From Delphinapterus leucas (Eukaryota > Chordata > Mammalia > Artiodactyla > Monodontidae), in NCBI RefSeq assembly GCF_002288925.2, contig NW_022098000.1, positions 1,684,494 to 1,748,493 of the forward strand: a stretch of DNA of 64,000 bases, read 5' to 3'. This document shows positions 21,766-33,308 of the stretch, one piece after another. Below the pieces are notes generated by a model that was not told the DNA's origin, made no database searches, and was given only the letters and a program-made list of their open reading frames with translations. Numbering within the stretch: position 1 is the first letter of the stretch; the number at the start of each line of letters is the position of its first letter. Both the position numbers and the translations under genes were made by a program.

Positions 21766-23939
21766 AAAATTAATATTTTATTTAACTTCTTTTAATTCCT
21801 TAATTCTATGTGTATCTTATGTGGTAATGATTATAAAATAATATTTTTGTCTTTTTGGCTAACTGCCTTTTTAGAAAATGAGTTAACGGTCAAAGAATAT
21901 ATATCTTGATATACTTGTAAAAGTCATCTCTAAGTGATATATGTTTAAGTACATTATATGTAAAAGTTTATACACAAGAGCTCAGGAGTTCATGTTTCTT
22001 TTAAGAATCTTGTCGTTTCTTGCTCAACCTCCTGTATGCTTTAGGCTTTTTGACTCAGTGTTGAAATGATTCCTGATGTGAAAAGATTTCATATTGAGAC
22101 GCCCTGGTGAACACAATAATGAAGGTTGTTTTGTTGCTATGTTTGGTTTTTTTCAAGCTTTACCAGCACACTGACCCCCAAGTATTAAATCTCAGCATGA
22201 AGATGTTTCTAAGTTACATTTATATGCCGTGGTCGCCCATAACATTTCAGGGATGTTATCTTGTAGTGCCAAGGTTATCTTCTCGTAGCCACTGGAGATT
22301 TTCAAAATCATCAGGACCTAAAATTATGGCTGCTGCTTATAAGGACAGTGTTTATAAAGATTTTACTTATCAAGGTTATGTCCCACATGAATATTAGTAC
22401 AACATTTTTCTGTGCCATTATAGCATAAAAATCCTTCATCACCTTATTTTTTCCTGACTAGTTGGTTGTATACACATGACGTGTTTTATAGTTCATGGAA
22501 TTCTTCAAATAGAGCATTTACTGATTTGAGAATTTCAGAAAAAAGTTTAGAAAAAATATTCCTCTGATTTTTCTATTATATTTCAAACAGTATATAACCA
22601 AACTGTTTTAAATATTGGATTTTGTCATGCCTTTAATGGTGTTAAACAATGATTCTTCATAATCCACCACCCAAAGAAAAAGAAAGGAATGAAAGGCTTA
22701 TCTAACAAATATCATACAACAAATTTATAAGCACAAACCACATTAATATTCAGACAATCCTAGGCTAACACTCAAAAACAAAAAGAAAATCACATCTATA
22801 AGGTATTTGATTTCTTGTTAGAAACAAGACAACACAACTTTTCAGGAGACCTAAAAATTATTTTTATGTCTTTGTCTCAGTGTTCTTGGAATGGCACCAT
22901 TTTTCAACGTTTTTGTATAGGTCACAACAGGTAAATAATCCATGCCTTTTATTCTTTTTTAGGGAAGTTGGGGGAGGTTGGGGAGGTGGGAGGGAGAGGC
23001 TATATAAATGTTGGTTTAGAGTTATAGTAGCAAGAGGATCCAAGGTTGAAGATCGTCTTAGTGACATTATTTTATTTTTGCTATGAGGATCCTATAATTT
23101 ATACACTGAGATTTCATCCAATAAGCCAAAGAATGAGTTTCAACAGGAAACTCCTATTTCACCCTCCAGTAAAACCATGAAGGTCCAAATACATGGGTCA
23201 AGCATATGTAAACACTTTTAAAGGGGAAGTTTAAAGAATCCCTGGGATACGATTAACTAAGAAACAGCACAATGGAATGATACCACTCTTTTATTCAAGC
23301 CCAATTGTACATCAAATTCTTGGTATTTTCAACTGTTATGGCAAAATGTCTTTCTTGACGTTGGTATTCCTGGTGGTATAAATGGAGACCACAAATATGG
23401 CCTGAAAGTAGGAGAACATTAAATGGCACAAGGTCAAAGGGAAATTAGATACATTTTATTGCATAAGAAATCTAGAAGTCAAAAGTAACTACCAAAATTG
23501 AATGCAGTTATTAGGCTGGTGTGTGGGCCGCTTTGTAGGACAAGGATACTCAGGATGGTCAGGAGACAAGAGCTTTTCTCTGGATGCTGGAAACTTCTCT
23601 GCTCCCTAGCAGTTAAAGGCTGGAGCAGGAAACATTTGGGAAATGGACATCTTCATGAGAAGAAGAAAACTTGGGAACTGCAATTAAGGAAGTAAATTTA
23701 ATCTCTGATCTTATCAACCAGTGTTCAATACACATAAGTTATGGATTTCAGAATGAGTGAGTGAAGACAAAACTGAGGCAGCCAGGAACCACCACATACC
23801 TAGAGTCCAGGAGGCAGATAACAAGCAACGTCTGGTCTGAGAGCATGAGTGTCAGGAAGACCTTTGGGTCTTCAAGATAGCGCAGGTGAAATCACTTCAT
23901 ACATGTTAAGTCATTGTAACAGTTAAAGACTTTGGGCAG
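21766..23939. other. Unique sequence, no recognised repeat
   Basis: No repeat family recognised over about 2.2 kb. It contains a 96-codon frame (22107-22397) of no recognised identity, and a GGAGGTTGGGGAGGTGGGAGG-like purine tract at about 22967-22998. Confidence 0.35.
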
Positions 23940-24032
23940 CATCACTCATTAAAAACACAAATTATAACTAAAATGAGATACTATAGGTTATATCAACTTG
24001 GAAAAAGAATTTTCCCACTGGTGAAAGTAAAA
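23940..24032 (+). mobile_element. Ancient L1-like fragment (left part)
   Basis: AACTAAAATGAGATACTATA and the TTTTCCCACTGGTGAAAGTA region match an old L1 ORF2 stretch. It seems to continue at 24395-24545 across the younger L1. Confidence 0.5.
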
Positions 24033-24380
24033 TAAAATATATTTTATTTTCTCATTGACATATAGTTGATTTACAATGTTGTTTTCATTTCTGCTGTACA
24101 GCAAAGTGATTCAGTTATCCATATATATATACATTATTTTCTTAACATTCTTTTCCATTATGGTTTATCACAGGATATTGAATATAGCTCCCTGTGCTAT
24201 ACAGTAGGACCTTGTTGTTTATCCATCCTATATATAATAGTTTGCATCTACTAACCCCAACCTCCCAGTCCATCCCTCCCCCAGCCCACTCCCCCTTGGC
24301 AACCACTTTAGATTCCACGTATAAGTGATCTCATATGGTATTTGTCTTTCCTTTCTGGCTTACTTAGTACGATAATCTCA
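24033..24380 (-). mobile_element. L1 3' end, antisense, 5'-truncated
   Basis: TTGACATATAGTTGATTTAC, TCCCTGTGCTATACAGTAGG, CCCCCTTGGCAACCACTTTA and GATTCCACGTATAAGTGATC are reversed L1 3'UTR and ORF2-end landmarks. It lies inside an older L1-like sequence. Confidence 0.9.
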
Positions 24381-24394
24381 GAAAAAAATGTTTT

Positions 24395-24545
24395 TAAGTT
24401 TGCTGTTGTTAGAACATTGCTGATGGAAGGATACATTTCTACAATTTCTAAGGGAAAGCAAGTTGGCAAAATCACCAGTGCCCACACCCTTTAACACAGC
24501 AATTCCACTTCTAGTAATTTTTCCTACAAAAGTACTCACACATGT
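24395..24545 (+). mobile_element. Ancient L1-like fragment (right part)
   Basis: CAAGTTGGCAAAATCACC, AACACAGCAATTCCACTTCT and TTCCTACAAAAGTACTCACA resemble the ORF2 C-terminal region of an old L1, in the same orientation as 23940-24032. Confidence 0.55.
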
Positions 24546-24549
24546 GAAA

Positions 24550-24840
24550 AATGACCTATTCATTTAATAAGTATACTTAGTGAGCATTCTAGGCACTGGG
24601 GACGGAATAGCAAACAGTGGAGTCTTGTGAGGCTTATATTGGTTGGGGAGATAGACTGACAATAAATCAATGCATAATATGTCAAGTGGTGGCATGAAGA
24701 AAATTCAAGTACAGTAAGAGGGGTAGGAAGTAATGAGGGAAGAAGGCTGTCTCCATAAGGCAGGTAAGGAGGCGACATTTAAACAGAGTCCTGAGGGAGA
24801 TGAGGAAGGAGCCAAGCAGGTACCTATAGAAAGTGTGTTC
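24550..24840 (-). mobile_element. L2 LINE 3' end, antisense
   Basis: TGAGCATTCTAGGCACTGGG, then GACGGAATAGCAAACAGTGG, GACTGACAATAAATCAATGC and AACAGAGTCCTGAGGGAGAT follow the reversed L2 3' region. Confidence 0.65.
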
Positions 24841-27800
24841 TAAATACACATCCTCACAGCATTGTCCATAACAAATTAAAAGCGACTTAGATATCATCAA
24901 TAGGGGCCTAAGTAAATAAATTATAGATATGTAGATGGATAGACAGCTAGCTATAGTATATAATATAATGTGTGTATGATTCAGTATGTGTATAAACACA
25001 AAGAAGAAAATGATGGGGTGGCTTCGGGGAAATACTGGGCGGCTGGGGGTACTGACATTTTTCCCTGACTCTCTCTTTGTACCTTTCAGGTTTTGTACCA
25101 CATGCGTGCACTCTCATATACAAAACACCACAGGACATGGTTTATGTTAAATAAATGTCTCCATTTGACCATAAAAATATCTATCCTGCTTAAAATATTT
25201 CTGGGAGCTCCCAAAATCCCAAATGATAATAGTCTGCAACCTAAAATACCTGGAGAAATTTATATACAAATACATATCATGTGTGTTACACTAAGAATGT
25301 TTCTGGACTTTCTGATAAAGACAGGCCCACAGCAAGAAAAACAATGAACTTTTGGAAAGAGCAATTCACACAACACATCATTATCTATGTCACTAAACAG
25401 GATGGAATCTCACAGATCCAGTCTCTTGTCAAGTTTTTAAGAATTCATATTATGACTCTCTCACATGAAAAAAAGAATGTCATATTTTCCACTTCCATGT
25501 TTTAATGAAAACTGGTCGTAAAGCAAAGGCCTATACCGGAAAACAAATTCCACCCAAAAAACTAGCACAACAAATCAGAAGAAACACACAAACACTGAAC
25601 TCAGGGCCCTCCTGAAAACCAACATTGAATAAACTCAATGTATTCTATTTCCTTGTCTTTTTCTTGATTCCTTGGAGCAATACGAATTTGTGGAGGAGTC
25701 ATAGATTTGCTGCAGACAGATAAGTCATAGGACAGAAGGCAGCTCTAGTTATAGGACAAGTTTCCACCATGTAACTGGTGAAGCTGGCCAGTGCTGACTC
25801 ACCCATTGACGCGGCCTGCACATCCCCAGAGCAGAACCTGGTCCCGGCTGGTACCATCAGCACTCAGGAGAGGGGGCGACACACCCCCAGTGCCCCCACT
25901 GCCAATAGCTCCACCTTAAAAAGACTTCACTGAACGGTCATGGTAAACAGAATTCCTGGGATTCTATTCATTTTACTGACTTATTTTCAAGTCTGGGTAC
26001 AAAAAATTGTAAATTGTACAGACGAGGTGGTGGTGGTAGGGGGCGGATCGGATCCCTTCCCCAAAGTACATCACCGCAGTTGGGATAACACCATTCCCTG
26101 AGCAGTTCCTTGGTTGTGCTCAAGGGTGCTTTTAAGTTTGGACTCAGGAAGCAAGTGTTTGCAGGCAAGCTCAGAATTTTCGGCCCCTACTTTTATGTTC
26201 TTGTTATGTGTATGTTTATTTTTCCTGGTGTTTCAGAAACAAAGCATCCCCACTGCATCATCAAATAAAGACAGTGAGACCTACACCACAGCCCCTCCCA
26301 CATGGCACTTCCTGCTCATCTTCTTAGAACATTCTCATCTTCCTCCAGTGACCTCCAGCCCCACCAAGATCAGTCTGAGATGTGTTAAAGTAGCATCCTT
26401 TCCATCCATTTTTCAGAGCTCAAAGTACAGTTACATGATGCTATTTTCCATGGCCTGATACCATAGAGCAGGGCCACGAGAGTGGTGTGTTCACAGATTT
26501 AATCCCAAATCCTTTTAGAGGCCAGAGAATTACATGAATCCTGAATGGCATGTCTGGCTCTCAGCCAGAACATATGATAAACATTAATTCTTAATAGTTT
26601 TAGGTGAATCTGCTGCAATGGTTTTATTTGATTTATTTCTATGTAAATATATAGCAATACAGAATTTCTATGTGAAGAGAGGAGAGGGAAGGAAACAGAA
26701 AATTGACAGTAACAGGGAGGAGGTTGCCTAGAAGCAAACAGCTAAAGATTAAAAAGACTCTTCTAAAAGCATTCCTCTGCGATTCTGACTGTTTCAATGA
26801 TGAAATCAACATCCTATTGAACATTTTCACCCTCATGTTCTCTCCCTGGGCTGTACTGCACAGCCAGCCTCTCTGCACACCAGGGACCAAAGACGGGGGA
26901 CCCGAGTCTTGCACATCCCTCCCGGAAACAACAGCACGAAGAAGAGGACTAGTTGGATCGCAAAAGCAGCACTGCTTCCTCGGACTCCCACAAACAGTTC
27001 CAGGATTTGGAAGTTGGGTTGTACCTGGCCTTTTAGTTTCCTGCACGGATGTAGGTACACGCGGTGAATCACAATAATCCCCATGTTGTAAAACTGAAGT
27101 CGTAGCTTTTTTGAGAGTGCACTCTGCACAAATTTGTTTCCAAGGCAATTGGAATTGTATACCTTATTAAAAATTAAAAGGAACATTGTAGTAGAATCTT
27201 ATTGATGGAGATTTCATCTTGGGTACAAACTTTGAGATCCTCAAAAGTGATGTGAGATACTTACCAATAAGAGATCAGAATAAGCCTGTTGGACAAAATT
27301 GGAATATCATTGTAAGATCTGAGTATGCCCTCTGTCTATATCAAAGAATATATAGTGGCAATAAAGCAAAGGATGAGAGAAAAAGATGTGAGACTCTTAA
27401 TGACAAAGAACTGTGGCTACTGGTGAGATAGTTGTCTGGGTTACAGAAGGCTCTACCATGAGTGTGGTTTCTGTGAATTAAAAACAGACACAGTTGCTTT
27501 CACCAACACTTAAGTGTTTGCAAAGAATGCATTGAAAACTAATTGTGCTGGGTCCAAACATAGCCCCGTAAATTCTGACCATATACCCAACGGCCTGCTT
27601 TCAGCAAGCAAAGATAACATAAGACCATGAGCAGAGAATACAAGGCCCATGTCAGAACCCAGCTGAACAAGCCCATCATCAATTCAAAATCAACTTGTTT
27701 TTCTGTGTTTAAAAACTCTTCAGAAATCTTTAACACTCTGGATTTAACTTAAACTATGGTCTCTGGGGAATGTGGGTTAATAAAACTGGGTTTTCTTACC

Positions 27801-29340
27801 TTATGAGTACATCATTATAGGAAATATGGCATCTGCTTTCCTGGGTTATGAAACCTGGTTTGTGCCAGATTTGACACCAAAATATCCTAAGAGTAATCAA
27901 AACAGTAAATGTCAATTACTTTACCTTTCACCTTCCCAAAGGATGGGTTTGACTCTCCAAATGAGATTTACCTGCTCTTACTATTTCACACAAGGCCATT
28001 TCCACTCTGAGATTTTTCTGAACAGAGGTGCAAAAGGGAAGCACCTGTAGAGCAAGATGAGCATTACTGCCCCCCAAACACACTCACCAGGCTTCTCACT
28101 TTCCCATCCCTGAGAAATTTTCATAGATCTGTCATTGAGTGCTCCCTGTGGCTCCATAAAAGCACAGAAAATGTGACCATACTACGTTCCAGCCATGCCC
28201 TTGGTGAGGGAGCTGCTGTCCAGCCCTCAAGATTCTTTAGTACATTTTATGTCTTAGAGACATAAGTTATTTTAGAGTGATTGACTGAAGTGGGGCTTCT
28301 GGAATTAGAACAGGTGTGATTTGTGTACACATCTGTCTGGTCATAAAATATTGGCAAGTAAGTGGGATCTCCAGGTTCACAGCTGCTTTCCAAAAGCTCC
28401 ATGCAGCAGTTAATTCCCTTCTAAGACAACAAGAGTGGGGAACAACAAAAATTAAATTATCCATGTTGTGCTTCCCATTTATCCTATATTTCTGACTTTT
28501 TAATAAAATTAAGTCAGCTAAATTCATTGATTCAGAGTTATTCCTTTCTTTTAAAAGGCCCATTTTGTTCTCTTATGGAACCATAGGCAGAGATGTAAAT
28601 ATCTAACAAAATAATTTCAACTACACATAACTATTCCCGCTTGCTTTCATCATGCCCTTAGAATAAACCTCTGAGGATTAAGTACAATATTTCTTCCTAA
28701 GAGGAAAGAGTATCCCAAAAGAACACACATGCACACACTTGCACCTGTTAGGCCACTCCATGGATATTTGTTTCTCTTCTTCTTTTATAAAGATATATTT
28801 AATAAGTATTGACCGATTTTGAGATGAAGGTTTTTAGGACTACTTTATTAATGTTTTCAGACAGCCAGGCATTTGCATTTTAGTAGTATTATATTAACAC
28901 ATGTTCAGAAAAAATAAATTTTAGCTTCTGTAATTCCCCTTATACACAAATATTTTCTCAGGTCAGGAAACAAACTACCAGAGGAAAAATCATCCTGATT
29001 TTCACAACATGATATAAGTTATCCTTAGTTTCTCTCTCCACAAGGCCGGTATTTCCATTGAGATAGGTTGCTTATGGCAAGACTTCATATTCATTAGAAA
29101 ATCGCGTCTTGGAGGTTGCTTTCATCTGTTAGGCACCTGCAAGGGAACTCGATACAAAAGCCACTGGATTTTAAGTAGCTTAAGGCCAAGAGAAATACGT
29201 AGCCATCACTAGCTCCATCATGTCATTCTTTCCCTAGACCCGCTGTAAATGTGCGTTCCCCAACTGTCAGCCAACTCCCTAGTGGCCGTCAAGACCCTAA
29301 TTGGAATTACCAGGTGTTTCACATAGTAATTCCCTCACAG
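24841..29340. other. Mostly unique sequence, no identified gene
   Basis: About 4.5 kb in which I recognise no repeat with confidence. A GATA/GACAG-like low-complexity patch is at 24925-24950. The longest open frame outside transposons (169 codons, 27148-26639 minus) has no recognised domain, and overlapping frames are open on both strands there. Confidence 0.35.
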
Positions 29341-29390
29341 TTTTGAAAAGTATATAAAGTACTGAGCACAGTGCCAAATGTAAGAGAAGC
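29341..29390 (+). promoter_or_regulatory. TATA-like site, probably MIR-derived
   Basis: TATATAAA at 29351-29358 lies about 40 bases before the ATG at 29398. The surrounding AAAGTATATAAAGTACTGAG then CACAGTGCC also resembles the end of a MIR SINE, so the TATA box may be a repeat by-product. No transcription evidence is available. Confidence 0.25.
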
Positions 29391-29397
29391 CTAGCAG

Positions 29398-29515
29398 ATG
29401 GTGTGGGCCAACACCCGGGCAGAATTTGTGGAAGAAAGGCCCTCCCAGCCCTCTCCCAAGGGCAGCCTGACTCTGCCGCCCAAGAGAAGCAGAGGAGGCC
29501 ACCGAAGGCTCGCAG
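29398..29515 (+). CDS. Candidate first coding exon, unidentified
   Basis: An ATG at 29398 opens a frame of 39 codons and one base that runs to a consensus splice donor CGCAG|GTAAG (donor 29516-29520). A TATA-like site lies upstream. The exon is GC-richer than its surroundings and encodes a basic, proline- and arginine-rich peptide (MVWANTRAEF... PPKRSRGGHRR). I do not recognise it. The downstream acceptor and partner exons are not identified. The minus strand is also open over most of it, which weakens the coding argument. Confidence 0.2.
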
Positions 29516-29520
29516 GTAAG

Positions 29521-30386
29521 AAGGCAGAAATAGGAAGGCTGGGAGAAGTTGATCTGCTCAAATGCTCAGCTCTGGCCTCAGAGAGTATAAGAACCAAGAA
29601 CCAGGTCAGTTATTAAGAATCTCTCCTTGGGCAATTCCCAGATGTCCTATCAGAATTCTGCCAGAATTCTGCATTCTGCATTAAATTCACTGTCTGTGCT
29701 GTCACAATCCCTGCCCATCTTTTAATAAACAACTCATTCATCATAGGAATAGGAGTCTTTCTGCCTATTCCTGGCTTTGTTAACCTTTGCTTACCTGAAC
29801 CACTCATTTTGGCCATTTATACATTATCGTCCATTCTAAGATACATGCTTAGGTGTATGAGTTCTATTTCTAATTATATTGGCTCTTTCTAGACAACGGG
29901 GCCTCCTCTTTACATTTTTTCCTGAGCACCAAGCAAAGCAGGTACGTGACAAATACTTACAGAAGGATGAACAAACACACCAATGTGCAGTGTGATTTTA
30001 CAAGGAGTAAAGGGCTGGAAAGTGGTCAGAACAGGAGCCCAAGCTGAGCAGGTCCACGTGCTTCCTGTTGAATCTAGGGTTCCTGTTGAACTCTAGATTG
30101 CTAAATGCCTGTGTGAACTCCAAATTCTTAAATACATTATAAAAGCCAGTCAAATGTAAAACTACTTTACAGAAAAAATAATGTGAGGATAAAAGTGTCA
30201 TTGAGGCACCAGTTTCAATCTAACGTGTTTGGAAAAAACTAACATTGGCTTATTAATATATATGGGTGATATTTCCTGATATTATATATAGGAGGGAAAT
30301 ATATATTAAAATTGCGTGTGACCAAAATAAAAATCCTGGAAGGACAGCAGATACAGAGATCTTTTTGTTAAATTCCTTTTCATGTC
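29521..30386. other. Unique sequence, no recognised feature
   Basis: Nothing recognised apart from a short direct repeat (CTTCCTGTTGAATCTAG and GTTCCTGTTGAACTCTAG at about 30060-30095). AT-rich before the full-length L1. Confidence 0.35.
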
Positions 30387-30399
30387 AAAAATTAAGCCT
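30387..30399 (+). repeat. Target-site duplication, left copy
   Basis: AAAAATTAAGCCT, repeated as AAAAATTAAGTCT at 37718-37730 with one C/T difference. It brackets the full-length L1. The C/AAAA junction fits the L1 endonuclease nick preference. Confidence 0.88.
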
Positions 30400-32365
30400 A
30401 CAGGGGAGGGGGAAGATGACGGAAGAGTAAGACGTGGAGATCACCTTCCTCCCCACAGATACATCAGAAATACATCTATACGTGGAACAACTCATACAGA
30501 ACACCTACTGAACGCAGGCAGAAGACCTCAGACCTCCCAAAAGGCAAGAAACTCCCCACGTACCTGGGTAGGGCAAAAGAAAAAAGAATAAACAGAGACA
30601 AAACAATAGGGATGGGACCTGCACCAGTGGGAGGGAGCCGTGAAGGAGGAAAGGTTTCCACACACTAGGAAGCCCCTTCGCGCGTGGAGACTGCGGGTGG
30701 CGGAAGTGGGGAGCTTTGGAGCCGTGGAGGAGAGTGCAGCAACAGGGATGCAGAGGGCAAAGAGGAGAGATTCCCGCACAGAGGATTGGTGCCGACTAGC
30801 ACTCACCAGCCCGAGAGGCTTAGCCTGCTCACCCGCTGGGGCGGGCGGGGCTGGAGCTGAGCCTCGGGCTTCGGTCGGTCGGAGCGCAGGGAGAGACTGG
30901 CGGTAAGAACACAGCCTGAAGGGGTTACTGCACCACGGCTAGCTGGGAGGGAGTCCAGGGAAAAGTCTGGACATGCCGAACAGGCAAGAGACTTTTTCTT
31001 CCCTCTTTGTTTCCTGGTGCGTGAGGAGAGGGGATTAAGAGCGCTGCGTAAAGGAGCTCCAGAGACGGGCGCGAGCCGCGGCTAACAGCACGGACCCCAG
31101 AGGCGGGCATGAGACGCTAAGGCTGCTGCTGCCGCCACCAAGAAGCCTGTGCGCGAGCACAGGTAACTCTCCATACCTCCCTTCCGGGGAGCCTGTGCAG
31201 CCCGCCACTGCCAGGGTCCCGGGATCCAGGGACAACTTCCCCGGAAGAACGCACGGCGCGCCTCAGGTTAGTGCAATGTCACTCTGGCCTCTGCCGCTGC
31301 AGGCTAGCCCCACACTCCGTACCCTCCCTCACCCCGGCCTGAGTGAGCCGGAGCCCCCGAATCAGCGGCTACTTTAACCCCGTCCTGTCTGAGCAAAGAA
31401 CAGACGCTCTCCGGTGACCTACAGGCAGAGGCGGGGCCAAATCCAAAGCTGAGCCCTGGGAGCTGTGCGAACAAAGAAGAGAAAGGGAAATTTCTCCCAG
31501 CAGCCACAGGAGCAGCCGATTAAATCTCCACAATCAACTTGATGTACCCTGCATCTGTGGAATACCTGAATAGACAACAAATCATCCCAAATTGAGGAGA
31601 TGGACTTTGAGAGCAAGATTTATTATTTTTTCCACTTTTCCTCTTTTTGTGAGTGTGTATGTGTATGCTTCTGTGTGAGATTTTGTCTGTATTGCTTTGC
31701 TTTCACCATTTGTCCCAGGGTTCTATCCGTCTGGTTTTTGTTTGTTTGTTTTTTGGTTTTTTTACTTGAAAAAAATTTTTTTTCTTAAAAATTATATTTT
31801 TATTTTAATAACTTTATTTTATTTTATCCTCTTTCTTTCTTTCTTTCTTTCTACTTTTTATTCTGAGCCGTGTAGATGAAAGGCTCTTGTTGCTGCAGCC
31901 AGGAGTCAGTGCTGTGCCTCTGAGGTGGAGGAGCCAACTTCAGGACATTGGTCCACAAGAGACCTCCCAGCTCCACGTAATATCAAATGGCAAAAATCTC
32001 CCAGAGATCTCCATCTCAACACCAACACCCAGCTTCACTCAACGACCAGCAAGCTATAGTGCTGGACACCCTATGCCAAACAACTAGCAAGACAGGAATA
32101 CAACACCACCCATTAGCAGAGAGGCTGCCTAAAATCATAATGAGTCCACAGACACCCCAAAACACACCACCAGGCATGGACCTGCCCACCAGAAAGACAG
32201 AATCCAGCCACATCCACCAGAACACAGGCACTAGTCGCCTCCACCAGGAAGCATACACAACCTATTGAACCAACTTTAGCCACCAGGGACAGACACCAAA
32301 AACAACGGGAACTACAAATTTGCAGCCTGCAAAAAGGAGACACCAAAAACAGTAAGATAAGCAAA
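30400..32365 (+). promoter_or_regulatory. L1 5'UTR with internal promoter region
   Basis: About 2 kb. The first 1.1 kb are GC- and CpG-rich and look like a CpG island, and the last part includes the T-rich stretch and (CTTT)n. L1 5'UTRs act as RNA polymerase II promoters. The start reads GGAAGATGACGGAAG; a typical YY1 site in such L1s is AAGATGGCG, so the core site carries a G-to-A change. Antisense promoter activity is possible by family analogy but not shown. Confidence 0.85.
31828..31853. repeat. (CTTT)n microsatellite
   Basis: CTTTCTTTCTTTCTTTCTTT-type array inside the 3' part of the L1 5'UTR. Confidence 0.9.
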
Positions 32366-33250
32366 ATGAGAAGACAGAAAAACACACAGCAGATGAAGGA
32401 GCAAGATAAAAACCCACCAGACCTGACAAATGAAGGGGAAATAGGCAGTCTGCCTGAAAAAGAGTTCAGAATAATGATAGTAAAGATGATCCAAAATCTT
32501 GGAAATAGAATAGAGAAAATGCAAGAAACATTTAACAAGGACCTAGAAGAACTAAAGATGAAACAAGCAACGATGAACAACACAATAAATGAAATTAAAA
32601 ATACTCTAGAAGGGATCAATAGCAGAATAACTGAGGCAGAAGAATGGATAAGTGACCTGGAAGATAAAATACTGGAAATAACTACTGCACAGCAGGATAA
32701 AGAAAAAATAATGAAAAGAACTGAGGACAGTCTCAGAGACCTCTGGGACAACATTAAATGCACCAACATTCAAATTATAGGGGTTACAGAAGAAGAAGAG
32801 AAAAAGAAAGGGACTGAGAAAATATTTGAAGAGATTATAGTTGAAAACTTCCCTAATATGGAAAAGGAAATAGTTAAACAAGTCCAGGAAGCACAGAGTC
32901 CCATACAGGATAAATCCAAGGAGAAACATGCCAAGACACATATTAATCAAACTGTGAAAAATTAAATACAAAGAAAACATATTAAAACCAGCAAGGGAAA
33001 AATAACACAAAAGGGAATCCCCACAAGGTTAACAGCTGAGCTTTCAGCAGAAACTCTGCAAGCCAGAAGGGACTGGCAGGACATATTTAAAGTGATGAAG
33101 GAGAAAAATCTACAACCAAGGTTACTCTACCCAGCAAGGATCTCATTCAGATTTGATGGAGAAATTAAAACCTTTACAGACAAGTAAAAGCTAAGAGAGT
33201 TCAGCACCACCAAACCAGCTTTATAACAAATGCTAAAGGATCTTCTCTAG
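32366..33250 (+). pseudogene. L1 ORF1 (RNA-binding chaperone) pseudogene
   Basis: The ATG at 32366 opens 199 codons to a TAA at 32963. The first roughly 176 residues look like L1 ORF1p: a basic N-terminus (MRRQKNTQQMK), then a long Glu/Lys/Ile-rich coiled coil that would mediate trimerisation. After QEAQ the frame no longer reads as ORF1p, because a small deletion near 32896 shifts it. The remaining RNA-binding region continues in another frame to the TAG at 33248-33250, with further stops (TGA near 32958, TAA near 33002). The intact protein binds L1 RNA in the cytoplasmic ribonucleoprotein. Confidence 0.92.
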
Positions 33251-33308
33251 GCAACAAACACAAGAGAAGGAAAAGACCCATAATAACAAACCCAAAACAA
33301 TTAAGAAA

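Noticed and set aside
26230..26458. Internal exon after TTCCTGGTGTTTCAG
   Set aside because: The acceptor-like site is followed by an open frame, but no donor or recognisable protein was found; too weak to list as an exon.
30600..31450. CpG-island-like, GC-rich promoter of a host gene
   Set aside because: It is the 5'UTR of the full-length L1: it starts at the target-site duplication and leads into ORF1. It may have L1 promoter activity, but no host gene is attached.
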